A stretch of DNA of 64,000 nt from Diplonema papillatum (taxonomy: Eukaryota > Euglenozoa > Diplonemea > Diplonemida > Diplonemidae): assembly GCA_030068145.1 (NCBI GenBank), contig JAPJBO010000105.1, positions 124,001 through 188,000 on the forward strand, given 5' to 3'. The position numbers and the translations under genes were made by a program. Shown in pieces: positions 23,231 through 34,199 of the stretch. The first letter of the stretch is position 1; each line of letters begins with the position of its first letter. A model generated the notes under the pieces. It was given only the letters and a program-made list of their open reading frames with translations, was not told where the DNA came from and ran no database searches.

Positions 23231-23345
23231 CAAACCCGCAAACCCGCACTCGGTTGCCCTGCGGGCCCCCTCGTGGATTGGATTGATTCTCAGTGTTTGT
23301 AGCCTTCCTTCTAGATACGGCCTCTTTGTGAGAGGCCGACTCGAA
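23227..23345. repeat. GC-rich motif with hairpin, copy 2
   Basis: Same order as the copy at 21521: GC-rich motif, then a hairpin CGGCCTCT-TTGTG-AGAGGCCG at 23318-23338, then GACTCGAAAG. Confidence 0.75.
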
Positions 23346-25861
23346 AGAGAGCGAAAAACGCAACAAAAACAGGAAATAGTGCCAAAGAACAAGTTCACGA
23401 TGAATGGCGAGGATGTCGGACGAATTTGGTGATCCGAAAAGCTGGTCTTTGAGGTTTCGCGCAAAACGAACCAAGGTATGCCCACTTGTGAGTCATTGAA
23501 GAGGTTCTGGGAGAGCTATGGGTACCCGTTTTCTCGAGTTTTTGACCGATTCATCCAAAGAAACCCTCACAGGAATTCGGAGCTCATGTGAACAGTGTTC
23601 TTTCGCCGGTCGGAACTTCGCAAGTACAAGCCCCCCCTTTTGAAAGGGAGAAGGTCTCTTATCGTGCGTTTCTTTACATGAGGGACAAGAATCTGACCTG
23701 CACCTCCTCGTGGTGTCCCTCGGAAACGTGCTCAACGCGCGGCCGACGCAGGCAGTCTTTGATATTGTTTCCCGAATTGGTTGGTCAACAATGACCGTGT
23801 GTTTGGTTGATTGGAAAAGTTCGTCTTGCGGAAACCTTCAAAGCATGCGAATTTGCAAGTCATTCAAGAGGTTCTGACAGGCCTATGGGTACTCATTTTC
23901 TTGGATCTTTGACTGATCCATCCAAAGAAGGCCTCACAGGAATTCAAAGCTGAGACAAACGACGTTCTTTCGAGGGTCGGAACTTCGGGGAACAAGCCCC
24001 CCCGAATTCGACATCAGGAGAAGGTCGCATATTGCCGTTTTTGCCGTTCCTTGAACAAGATTGCCCCTAAAGACCAGGAAGTGAAGAAGACTGGCCTCCG
24101 GAGGCCCAGGGGTTCTCGATGAGTGGTTCTGCGGGTCTCGTGTGGAAACAATCAGGGTATGCGAATTTGCGTGTCATTGAAGAGGTTGTGAGAGAGCTAT
24201 GGGTACCCGTTTTCTTGCATTTCGGACCGATGCATCCAAAGAAACCCCCACAGGAATTCGAAGCTCATGCGAACAGTGTTATTTCGATGGTCAGAACTAA
24301 GGGTCTTTTTGAAAGCGAGAAGGTCTCATATCTCGTGTTTCCTTACATGGGGGACAAGAATCTGACCTGCACCTCCTCGTGGTGTCCCTCGGAAACGTGC
24401 TGAACGCGCGGCCGACGCAGGCAGTCTCTGATTATGTTTCCCCAATTGGTTGGTCAACAATGACTGTTTGTTTGGTTGATGGGAAAAGCTCAGCTTGGGG
24501 GCCCGCGTGGAAATGGTCAAAGCAAAGATGCAAATTTGCGAGTCATTGAAGGGGTTCTGGGAGAGCTATGGGTACCCGTTTTCTCGAATTCTTGACCGAT
24601 TCATCCAAAGAAGCCCTCACAGGAATTCGAACCAGACGAACAACATTCTTTCGAAGGGTTCTTTAGACAAGTAAAGGTCGGAACTTCGGGGAATTAGCCC
24701 CGAATTCGACATCAGGAGAAGGTCGCGTGCGTTTTTTGATGTTCCTTCAGCAAGGTGGCCCCTATAGACCCGCCGAAGTGCAAGGGACAGCCTTGCGAAG
24801 CCCAGGTGATGTCAATGAGTGGTCTTGCAGGTCTCGTGTGGAAACAATCAGAGTATTCGGATTTGCGGGTCATTGAAGAGGTTCTGAGATACTTACGTGT
24901 ACCCGTTTTCTTGTATTCTCGATCGATTCATACTAAGAAGCCCCGGGCGACAATGTCGGACGAATTTGGTGATCCGAAAAGCTGGTCTTCGAGGTTTCGC
25001 GCGAAACCAACGAAGGTATGCCCACTTGCGAGTCATTGAAGAGGTTCTGGGAGAGCTATGGGTACCCGTTTTCTCGAATTTTTGACCAGTTCATCCAAAG
25101 AATCCCTCACAGAAATTCGAAGCACAGACGAACAGTGTTCTTTCAAGGGTCGGAACTTCGGAAGTACAAACCCCTCCTTTTGAAAAGGGGGAAGGTCTTA
25201 TCATGCGTTTCTTACATGAGCCTGCACCTCCTTGTGGTGTCCCTCGGAAACGTGCTCAACGCGTGGCCGACGAAGGCAGTCTTTGATATTGTTTCCCGAA
25301 TCGATTGGTCAAACAATGACTTTGTGTTTGGTTGATTGGAAAAGCTCGTCTTGCGGAAACCTTCAAAGCATGCGAATTTGCGAGTCATACAAGAGGTTCT
25401 GACGTTTTTATGACATTCCTTCTGCAATATGGCCCTGAACAGCATAGAAGGTCGGAACTTCCCCGAATTCGACATCAGGAGAAGATCACATACGAGTGGT
25501 TTTGCGGATCTAGTATGCGGATTTGTTGGTCATTGATTGATTTTTTCTTGATTTCGGGGCTTCCCAATTGCTTCGAAGTGATCCGAAATGAAAAGGCTCA
25601 CCTCCCTGAAGTTGTGGCCTTCAAAGAAAGTTTTGATAGTTAGTAGTGGAAGCTCCAACCTCACATGAGGGTTTCTTTCGAAGCATTTTGCAAGTTTGGG
25701 AAGCCACACAGGGATAAGGCCACATAAGGCTGTTCATGCTCACTTTTCTCCATCTTTATAAAGAAATGATAAAGAAGTCCCACGAGTGCTGACATGGCAG
25801 GCCCCTTTTGGCCGAAAAACAGGTTGCCACTAATGTCAGCACGTGGAGTTTTCACCCCTTT

Positions 25862-25985
25862 GCCCGCAAACCCGCACTCGGTGGCCCTGCGGGCCCCCTC
25901 GTGCATTTGATGGATTCTTAGTGCTTCGATGTGGGCCTTCTTGTCCAGGTTCGGCCTCTTGTGTGAAGAGGCCGACTCGAAAGAA
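25862..25985. repeat. GC-rich motif with hairpin, copy 3
   Basis: Same order again: GC-rich motif, then a hairpin CGGCCTCTT-GTGTG-AAGAGGCCG at 25952-25974, then GACTCGAAAG. The stem is one pair longer than in copy 2, with both arms changed together. Confidence 0.75.
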
Positions 25986-26394
25986 AACAGGATTCAGCAC
26001 ACACAACGCAAACAGGAACTAGAAGAAGAAAAGAAATTCACAAGATGGTTCGGGTCGGAGTTGTGCTTGAAAAATCTGGTGTTCGAGAGTTCGTGTGGAA
26101 GCAGTCAAGGTATGTGAAGTTCCGAGTCAGCGAAAAGGTTCTGACAGAGCTATGGGTACATATTTTTGTTGATATTTTGACCGATGCATCCAACGAAACC
26201 GTCACAGGAATTCGAAGCTCCTACGAACGACGATCTTTCAAGGGTCGCAACTTCGGGAGAACGTGCCCCCCCATTTCGACATGCAACAGTTGCCTATCAC
26301 GTTTTCGGTGTTCCTTCAGCAAAGTGCTCCTGAGAGGTCGTGAAGTCCAAGAAGCTGGCCATCAAAGGCCCCGGAATTCTCAATGGGTGGTCTT

Positions 26395-26565
26395 GGGGTT
26401 GGGGGACAAAATCTGACTTGCCACCTCCTCGCGGTGTCCCCTGGAAACGTGTTTTTCGAAACGCGGCCAAGGCAAGCAGTTCCTTTGCTGTGGGTGAAAG
26501 CCCCTAACTTCGTATCTGGCCTCCGAGCTGTGCACCTACTCTTCCCAGGCGTAAAAAAGGTCGGC
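26395..26565 (+). repeat. Left arm of a ~160-bp inverted repeat
   Basis: The sequence from GGGGGACAAAATCTGAC through TTCGAAACGCGGCCAAGG to CTTCCCAGGCGTAAAA matches the reverse complement of 28755-28915 with few mismatches. The arm is itself related to one unit of the ~350-bp array. Confidence 0.85.
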
Positions 26566-26940
26566 AAGAAAGCAGCAGCAGCAGCAAGGCAGCAGCAGCA
26601 AGGCAGGCAGCAGTAGAAGCAAGGCAGCAGCAGCAAGGCAGCAGCAGCAAGGCAGCAGCAGCAAGGCAGCCACGGCAAGGCAGCCGCGGCAAGGCAGCAA
26701 CGGCAATGCAGCAGCAGAAGCAAGACAGCAGCGGCAAGGCAGCAGCAGCAAGGCAAGACAGCAGCGGCAAGGCAGGAGCGGCAGCAGGACAGCAGCAGCA
26801 AGGCAGCAGCAGCAAGGCAGCAGCGGCAAGGCAGCAGCGGCAAGGCAGCAGCAGCAAGGCAGCCAGAGCAAGACAGCAGCGGTTAATCAGCAGGAGGAAG
26901 AGCACCAACAGAAGGCAGCAGACAGGATAGGAGCTTTGAA
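26566..26940. repeat. CAG-rich array preceding segmental copy B
   Basis: Shorter relative of the array at 18127-19320, with the same GGCAGCAGCAGCAA words and the same exit into GAAGAGCACCAACAGAAGGC as at 19777. The duplication therefore included part of the array. Confidence 0.85.
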
Positions 26941-28262
26941 TTCAAATAAACATAAACAGAAAATCAAAACACAGACGAAGTTTGTTTGAAGCGCTTAAGA
27001 AGGAAATCGGAGCTTGCAATGAAAGCAGTCTTTGCAAGCGAAGGTCCTTGACTGCAGTGTTTGGTTTTGCGAGAATTCCACAGCTTCGGAGAAAGGCAGC
27101 AGAGCAGCAGGAGCAAGAGTAGCAGCAAGAAGAGCAGCAAGAGGAGGAGCAAGGCAGCAGCAAGGCAGACAGCAACTTTCGTTTCAAAGAAACCTAAACA
27201 GGAAATTAAAACACAGACGAAGTTTGCGAATCGGGGCTTCGATGAAAAATGCAAGCCTTTCCATTTCGAAGGGGGAGGGTCGTTTACTGCAGCGTTTGGT
27301 TTTGAGAGAGTTTCACAGCTTCGATGAAAGGCAACAAGAGAAGCAGGAGCAAGAGCAGCACCAGCACCAAACACAGGAACAACAGGAGCAGCTAGATGAG
27401 CAGCAGCAAGGCAGCAAAAACCCCATCGAAGTCAAGAGAAGGTTGCTTTAAGCCTTTTGTCCACACTTTTCTTCTTATTTTAAAGAAATGAATGTAAAGA
27501 AATGAAAAGATGTCCCAGTGCTGGCATGGCAGGCCCCTTTTGGCCCAAAGAACAGGTAGCCACCGTTGTCAGCACATGGGGTTTCCACTCATTCGCATTT
27601 TTTTTTGTAGCAGCAGAAACATCAGCAAGACTGAAGCACCAGCAGGGGGAGAAGGAGCAGAAGCAGCAGCAGCAGCAGCAGCAGAAGCAGCAGCAGCAGA
27701 AGTAGCAGCAGAAGCAGCACAGCATCAGCAGAACCAAACCAGGAACCCAAAACATTGGGAGGAAGGATGGGGGAGGGGAAAATGGCTATTGGTTGTCTCT
27801 TGTGTGCGTGCTTTGTCCTATCTTTGAAGGGTTGAAAGGAAGCTGCACTTTGCAACGCGGGAGTACCTGTCGAGCCAGTCAGCAAGATCAACCCGTGTCA
27901 CTATGCCAGCATTTTGGATCAGATGCGAGCCCCTCCATAGGCTTTGTTGAGCGTCCTTGACGTTCATGCTTTGAGCAACTCCTGCAGGCAGTTCCTCGCA
28001 ACTGGCCAAAAAAACTTTGTCTCACGACATTGTATGTGGCTAACCGCAGTGGAAACAAAACAGGAGGAAGCAAACCTTTCGAGGTCTGCGTGTTCATAGT
28101 TCTGATGATCCCTAATCGGTGGAAGTTTTGGGCAGATTAGAGACAGACAAAGCACACGCATAGCAACAATCTTTGGCACGGGGACTGTGATACTTGGGTA
28201 TATTTTTCGAATTTTCAAGTTTTGGAAAAAAATATTATGAGCACCAGGCAGCACCAGTAGGC
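26897..28262. repeat. Segmental duplication, copy B
   Basis: Direct copy of 19777-21345, shortened mainly in its left part. Together with the preceding CAG-rich array it is enclosed by the inverted arms at 26395-26565 and 28755-28915. Confidence 0.88.
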
Positions 28263-28754
28263 AGCACCAGCGGGAGGCACACACCAGCCAGCACCAGCAG
28301 CAGGCAGCACCAACGGCAGGCAGCACCAACGGCAGGCAGCACACCTTGCGGCCCTTCAGGGATCCCCTCCGCCAGCTGAAGCGGGGATCTGCCTTGTCTG
28401 TAGGCATATCCCCACTGCTGGGTTCGTCTGCCCCCCAGCCTCCCCCAGGGGGCCCCGGGTCCGAGCTCCGGCGCCTGGCTCAGTCTCTCCAGAAGGCCCC
28501 GGGGGACCGTCTGGAAACTGAGCCCCGGGATGAGCGCCATGCTCGGCGGCTCGCGGGGGGCTCAGCCACAAGCCGCCACCTGTCACTCAGACTGGGGCCA
28601 ACTAATTCAAAAAACCGGGGGCACATTGGTAACCATCCCGATTTTACCCCGCCTTCACGATGAGAGGGCCACAAGAGAGTCAAACTTGGCAAGGCTCACC
28701 TGGAAGGTGCCCGTTCCTGCCCCAAGCTGCTGGGCAGCTTGGGGCAGGATCTTT
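28263..28754. other. Short tandem GGCAGCACCA repeats then unassigned sequence
   Basis: Imperfect GGCAGCACCA repeats run to about 28340. The remainder has GC-rich open frames on both strands with no recognisable product. Confidence 0.4.
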
Positions 28755-28915
28755 TACACCCGGGAAGGGTAGGTGCGCAGCTCGGACGCCAGATACGAAG
28801 TAAGGGGCTTTCACCCACAGCAAAGGTACTGCTTGCCTTGGCCGCGTTTCGAAAAACACGTTTCCAGGGGACACCGCGAGGAGGTGGCAAGTTAGATTTT
28901 GTCCCCCCTTGTCGC
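28755..28915 (-). repeat. Right arm of the ~160-bp inverted repeat
   Basis: Reverse complement of 26395-26565. The two arms face each other across about 2.2 kb containing the CAG-rich array and segmental copy B. Confidence 0.85.
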
Positions 28916-29966
28916 TCAGGTACTTTGCACAATAATCCTCGTCCCCGATGGGCGCTCCCAGAAAATGGAAGTTTCCGTCCAATATGAACGTAGTCTTCTC
29001 CGGGAACCCCCAAGTCTTCGGGTCTTTTTTTTTTAACAGTAAGCCAGTGAAGTGCCCATGTGCTGGCATCTGTGGTTCCTGTCTTTGGCCTTGCTGCGAA
29101 AGGCCACGCCAGCACCGATGGGGAGATTTTTATTTCCTTTGTAGAACGGGGGACCAAAAGAGAGACCGAAGAAAAACAGAAGGAGACAAAAGATTCACCA
29201 CAAAAACATAAGCATGACCATTTTAAACTATTTTATCAGGGCTGGTTCAGTTTTGGTGGCGGACCACCTGCCCTCTTCGATCTGCGGTTGCAAGCCACCT
29301 CGCATCTTTGTTTATTTTCAATTCAATCGAACTGAGTTGAAAGCGTTTTTCCCCCCAGGTCTACTTTCAGAATGACCTTTCCCGACCTAAATTGCGCTCA
29401 GAGTACCCTCTCACCGCTTGTACGGCAACAATCGGAAACCCCAGGAAAGTTTGATCCACACTGGTGTGGGTTCATAAAATGCCTGCAAAATGTGTCGCCA
29501 AACCGCCGGGACCCTGAAAGGACCCTAAAAGGACCCTAAACGACCCCTACTTTTCCAAAAAAAGGGGGGGGCCCAGCAGCCCTGTTTTGCTGAAAGCCTA
29601 AGCAATTCATCAGGAAAAATTCAAAACCCCAAACAGCAGCCACAGAAAAGCCCGACCTGGGGAACCAACCACAGGGAACCCAGAAACTTCCGGAAATCCC
29701 AGGAAAGTTTGATCTAGTGGGCACCAACTCTGGCTAGAAAGCACCTCACTGTCCTTAGGACTGTGAAAGCATTTGCATGTACAAGCATGTCACAGTACAT
29801 TGAAATGCAATCATGCACCGAAATCCAGCAGAGGCTGAGGCAGGCTAGAAAAGGAGATCTGCAGCACTAATCGCCCACAGATATGGTGGTAAATGTTGTG
29901 AGTGCATCACGGAGAGAAATCACCCGGGTCATACCTCGAGTCAGGTCTATCGAGCACATGGTGATT
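28916..29966. other. Non-coding stretch downstream of the dihydrouridine synthase gene
   Basis: No gene was recognised. A 17-bp word, CCAGGAAAGTTTGATCY, occurs at about 29440 and again at about 29699. GGACCCTAAA-type words repeat at 29505-29545. The stretch ends at the stop codon of the dihydrouridine synthase on the minus strand and presumably holds its 3' UTR. Confidence 0.4.
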
Positions 29967-31579
29967 CTAATCAAACAAGTCCAACATTGGTGCTTGGTCA
30001 GTGTCATCAATGGAAGACCTCTTGAGATACCGAAGCAGTGATTGAAACTCCGGCAATAGCAGCTGAGGAATGTTGGGCAGGCTTGCATAGGCAGTGGGTT
30101 CTTGCTCATTGTGAGAAAGTGCTGATTCCCGTTCTTCGAGAGCTTGTGGGAGGAAAGCAGTTGTGGCCTGCTGTGCAATGCTTGATGAACAGCGTCCGAG
30201 CCCTGCGGTAGGCGCTGAGTAAAATACAGAAATGTCAACTGCAATGGTTTCACAGGCCATCGGCCACCGGGTTTCATGACAGATGGGACAGGGGCAAGAA
30301 CCCCTTACACACGGTGCCAACAAGTCGTCTGGGACCATTACAGAGCAAAAGGTAAGATGTCCAAAGGTTGCCTTTTCCTGATCCCAGCATTGACCAGGAC
30401 TGCCAGGCTGCCAGTTGCTATCCACCACAGCAAAAAGATTCACCGCTCTCTTCCAGAGGCAGATGCTGCGCAAGAACTGCAGACTCGGCTGGGTGCCACA
30501 GGTGGTGGCTTCGGTCTCTTGATTGATCGTTTGTACAGCAGGGATGCCTGTGGCCCTGTTTGTCTTGATACCAGTAGTATGGTCACTGTTCATGTCTGTT
30601 GCCCTGGTCGCTTCAATGCCAGTGGCCATATTTGTATTGGTGTTGGTGGAACTCGTGGCTTCGCCGGGTCTCTTCAGCTCATTGCTCAAGCTAAAGGCGT
30701 CTGGCTCCGATAGGATGGTAGGGTCTACCAGGTCCCCAGTGGCACGCCGTTGGATCTGGTGCCAGAGCAACGGATATGTACAAGCACATGGGTACAGCAG
30801 CTTGCGTAAGTGGCAGGCCACGCGGTATGGTGAGCATGTGCGCCAGAACCGGAGTGCCGCCTGTAGGTACAAGTCTGTGTTTGCGCGTGCATAGGCACGA
30901 TGAGCTGGGCTGCAGTCGAAGGCCAGTCTCCCGTTGCGCAGAGACGTGAACTTTTCTGTTTGGCTGTCTGTTTCTGCTCCTTCCATCACAATGCCGGGAC
31001 TGTCGGCTTCTGGGCCAGTTCTTACTGTGGCTTCTTCTTTTTTGGTTTTGGGGACAGCATCTGAAATGCGAAAGAAAAGGCGTGGGTTCCACAGCAAGCC
31101 CTCTGCGACCATCACCGCCTGGAACCCAGTGAGCTTTAAGCAAGCTACTGCCGCAGTGTGGGAGAGCATGTTTCCGTTTGCGATGAGCGGTGTGTCCAGT
31201 GGCACTGCGTCACGGATGATGCGCAGGGCTCCCCAGTCTGCGATGCCGGTGTTTCCCTGTATCTGGTCCTTCGTCCTTGCATGCACTGCAACCGCAGATG
31301 CACCAGCAGCCCGCAGCTCCAGAATACGGAATATTGTGTCCTTGATATCCATGTCAATCCTCACCTTTACCATTACTGCGAAGTCCGTAGGCAACACTTC
31401 CTTCCAGCGTTGAACCAACGTAATTGCATCAGCGTGAGCCATATATGCCCCATATCCAAGCTTCTGTGCATTGGCTTGAGGACAACCTAGGTTCAAATCC
31501 ACCCCCACTACTATTTTGTGCAGTGTGGCAATGTGTCGAGCCGCTGTCACCGCGTATTCGATGTTCTCGCCGCTGCATC
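29967..31579 (-). CDS. tRNA-dihydrouridine synthase, exon 2 (catalytic part and C-terminus)
   Basis: FMN-dependent Dus enzymes reduce uridine in the D-loop of tRNA. This exon starts after AAAACAG at 31580 and joins exon 1 in frame (…VIAQI-GCSGEN). It shows the signature DLNLGCPQ with the catalytic cysteine, MVKVRID with the conserved lysine, VHARTKDQ with the conserved histidine, GIADW, ANGN and an AEGLLWNP-type FMN-phosphate region. The order and spacing match eukaryotic Dus1-type (tRNA U16/U17) enzymes. After the barrel, a helical segment with RFWRTCSPYRVACHLRKL fits the Dus helical domain. The last ~240 residues (Thr/Asn-rich, then Cys/His-containing) have no counterpart I know. The stop is at 29967-29969. 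A small intron in the C-terminal part cannot be excluded. The predicted protein has about 613 residues, longer than typical Dus1 (about 470 in human). Confidence 0.9.
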
Positions 31580-32497
31580 CTGTTTTGATTGTTTGAAACA
31601 GCTGACCGCTCACTGAATCTAAGCTATTTCTCTCGAATTGCGGTATAAACCCGTCTATTTGAGGTTCAAAGACTACCATAACTCTTGCACAGATGAGCCA
31701 ATGGTGTGGTTGATGACATGACTAAGTGGAAGGGATGAACACAACAACTATACCGCCACAGGTGCAAGGGGAAGGTTTGTTGATGGGTCTGCACATCGAG
31801 GACTCGAGGACTGGATGTTTTGTCTTTGCTATGCAGCTCTGCGGCTGCCTGCCTCTCTTCGCTATGTTGTTATACTCTGAACGGAGGTATTCTGGACTGG
31901 AAGAAGCTTGGTACAGCCTCCCAGTCTAGAATTAAGTGGGCAAATGCTGCACACTGAAACACGGTTAAGACACCAGTCACTGGTTTTCGTTGGGGAATAT
32001 GAAAAGAAAAGGTTTCGGGGATGGCTGTCAAAACGAGGGTTTGCGTAGAGGTCTTTCGTGTTCTTCTGTAGGTGCTTTGAGTGACATTAGGGTCGAAGTT
32101 TTCGCACATTTTAACCATGGTTAAGTGCGCAATGGTGCCGAAGCTGGTGAAGCTTCAACACCGCCCCAAACGAAACGAAAGCGATTCCTGGTCGTTCTGA
32201 AAAAGCCAGCAACAATATCGGGCACACTCAAGGGAGTCTCTGGGTGTGAACTGAACTATATATTTCTTGGTTCAGCTACAGACGGAGCCCACGGTTTTGG
32301 TCGTGTTTGACAGAAAGAACACAAATGTGGTGTCGAGTTTAGCGAGAGCTCATCGATGAAGTCGATGTTATTGTGGGATGGCAGAGCTGGCATATTTTTT
32401 TGCTTGTGTGCACGTGCGCAGTTATCCCGCAATTGAAGCAAGTGACAACATGATATGCCAACCATCGCGTATCTGCCCAGGAAATGAAAAGTTATAC
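31580..32497 (-). other. 918-bp intron of the dihydrouridine synthase gene
   Basis: The donor is GTATAAC after ATAG, and the acceptor is AATCAAAACAG. Exon 1 leaves one base that completes a glycine codon with the first two bases of exon 2, and the joined sequence matches the family across the junction. No second gene was recognised in the intron. Confidence 0.85.
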
Positions 32498-32726
32498 CTA
32501 TTTGGGCGATAACGGGGCCGGATTCGAGCCGATCCTCGTCGAGAGAGAATTGCTGCCTGCGATATGATAACGAGGTGACATACTGCTTGGCGTGGATCAT
32601 AGGCGTGTAACAGAGATCGACACCGCCCTCGCGGCAGCACTGCCTGAAAGCCGCCTCACTCTGCTCTACCATTGGGGCGCATATCCACCGTGGCTCTCCA
32701 ATTTGCTGCCAGATAGCATTTGTCAT
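32498..32726 (-). CDS. tRNA-dihydrouridine synthase, exon 1
   Basis: The 76 codons plus one base start at ATG 32726 (first in-frame ATG; a GTG-initiated extension to 32753 is unlikely in a eukaryote). The segment has the Dus N-terminal hallmarks: APMVEQSEAAFR (the AxMxxxxxxxFR pattern that contacts FMN), CYTPMIHA, and PVIAQIG, equivalent to the PxxVQxxG strand. The product continues in exon 2 at 31579. The gene starts 245 bp downstream of the end of a cysteine-rich minus-strand gene, so the promoter must lie in or near 32727-32970. No TATA box is obvious. Confidence 0.88.
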
Positions 32727-32970
32727 GCACAGCAAAAGTGCTAAACCGCCCACCGACCCTCCGCCTTTGTAGGTTTGATTTGAAGGTCCGACTCGACCGA
32801 TTGACAGGTCAGCTCACTTTTTGAAAACTCATATTTGTATACGGTCTTGATGAATGCTCCCTTGTCTCCATCTTGTATTGATTTTAAATTTTAACTTCAG
32901 GCTCATGAGGTACCAGGGAGCCACGGGCCACGCAAGCCATGGGCCTACAGGTCAAGTGGCTACCAATTTC

Positions 32971-33441
32971 TCAAACTAAAGCATCAAGGCTTGGCGCACC
33001 TTGGGACTTGGCGCTTGCGCTGAACACAAGCTTGTCGACGGTCAGCCACAGGGCAGAGTGGACGGGGTTGTGGCACTGTGCTCCCTCTGACTCAAGCTTT
33101 GCAAGCTGTGGTTGACCGTCACGTTCCTGGACCAGGAGCGGCCTTTTTCTTGCGCTATTTTTCTTCTTCTTCTTCTTCAGGCTCATGGTTTTGTAGCGAG
33201 GAGCCATGGCACAACAGTCCAACGAGGATGATGAACAGTTGGAACACCTGAACAGATAGCACCGGCTGCAGCCCATATCACAGAACTGGCACATGCCATG
33301 CACATCACAGACCATGGAACATGACTTCTGGGCCATCCAACTGCAGACAAAGCATTTCGAGAGCCCGGACATGAAGCGAGGCGCGCCTGTCCTTGCGTTC
33401 CTTATTTGCATGGCCCGAAGCACGGAGGTAAAGATATGCAT
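32971..33441 (-). CDS. Cysteine-rich protein of unknown function
   Basis: Open for 156 codons from ATG 33441 to the stop at 32971. Residues 30-77 are packed with CxxC-type pairs (C30/C33, C41/C45, C51/C54, C58/C61, C66/C69, CC at 76-77), suggesting one or two zinc sites. A lysine run follows near residue 91. The part 33000-33126 is bounded by an acceptor (TGGTCCAG) and a donor (CAAG/GTGCGCC) and is homologous to an exon at 58997-59122 of an unrelated-looking membrane protein gene, including the first ~80 bp of the following intron. The real transcript may therefore splice at 33126 and 33000 instead of reading straight through to the stop. The family was not recognised. Confidence 0.45.
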   Translation of the reverse strand: MHIFTSVLRAMQIRNARTGAPRFMSGLSKCFVCSWMAQKSCSMVCDVHGMCQFCDMGCSRCYLFRCSNCSSSSLDCCAMAPRYKTMSLKKKKKKNSARKRPLLVQERDGQPQLAKLESEGAQCHNPVHSALWLTVDKLVFSASAKSQGAPSLDALV

Positions 33442-33970
33442 TTGCAATGAGGGAAGCCGTGGCACGATGAGGATGAGGGTGGTGTTAGACAACTATACAA
33501 CCGCGAATGACATCACACGACACCGAGACCGACAACTGTGGGCACAAGTGAAGTATCTGTCGAAAAAGCTACACTCTGGCCTCTTCGCACACTAGCTTCT
33601 CATGGTGTGCATCGAGTAGACACGAAGACCTGCCCACTTTGCATGCACGGTCGCCGTTTAATGCAGGGGCGGCCACATATGTGATACCACACGGAAGAGC
33701 TGCCCCAAGAAGGTGCTTCCCCTCGCGAGCAAAAGGGTGGAGCCATGGGGTACAGCCTGCAAGTGACATGTGTTCCTTTCTAGGCACAGGTGCCTGCCGC
33801 TTTTGCTGTGGCATTCAGTTTCACGTTTTCGGGACCGGGGAGTCAGTCAACATGTATGGGCGCTTTATTTCCTGGGTGAAACAAACGGAGGGCCGAGGGA
33901 ATTTCGAGGGATATGTTTGTGTTGCGAAGACGAGTCAGGGGAAGGAAAAGAGTTCAGCATTTCTGTGCAG

Positions 33971-34095
33971 GTGGAAGCGGTGTGGTGGTGGAACCAATTC
34001 CCTCGTGGAAACAGAAAGAGAAGAAGAAATACTGGGGGTTGCCGCTATTTTTGAAAAGAACGGATACCACTGCATGGGTAGTTCCTGTCGAATGA
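33971..34095 (+). CDS. Terminal exon of a plus-strand gene, unknown function
   Basis: After TTTCTGTGCAG, two bases plus 41 codons run to TGA at 34093-34095. The translation is of good composition, with VVVEPIPSWKQKEKKKYWG near the middle and TTAWVVPVE at the end. Upstream exons are likely: a frame near 33620-33680 contains CPLCMHGRRLM, and a stretch near 33828-33880 ending in TGG/GTGAAAC could be another exon. I could not fix these boundaries. A competing frame (33639-34106) is open through the whole region. Confidence 0.4.
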
Positions 34096-34199
34096 CTTAC
34101 ACCTAGTACATGTGTTTTCGACACAACACAATTTCTCCTTTTCGCAATGAAACCGACGGCTCTCGCCTCCGAGTATTTCCTACAAAGCGGGTGCTCACG

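Larger units (their letters stand above)
21780..26180. repeat. Degenerate array of ~350-bp units
   Basis: Units share the words GAGGTTCTGGGAGAGCTATG, TACCCGTTTTCT, ACAGGAATTCGAAG and a block reading ATCTGACCTGCACCTCCTCG. The first word recurs near 23504, 23868, 24179, 24546, 24874, 25038, 25393 and 26132. The last block recurs near 22117, 23692, 24361 and 26411, and partly near 25220. Open frames exist in most units (for example plus 24755-25039), but the divergence includes indels and stops, so I treat the array as non-coding or as very old duplicated coding sequence. Confidence 0.75.

Noticed and set aside
22285..23286. Plus-strand frames of 168 and 225 codons (22352-22858, 22609-23286)
   Set aside because: Their repeated VLVPLFGHWLS-type text mirrors the 30-40 bp minisatellite; overlapping frames are equally open.
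31478..31505. tRNA B-box-like GGTTCAAATCC
   Set aside because: It lies within the coding sequence for the catalytic DLNLGCPQ motif of the dihydrouridine synthase; no A box or cloverleaf.
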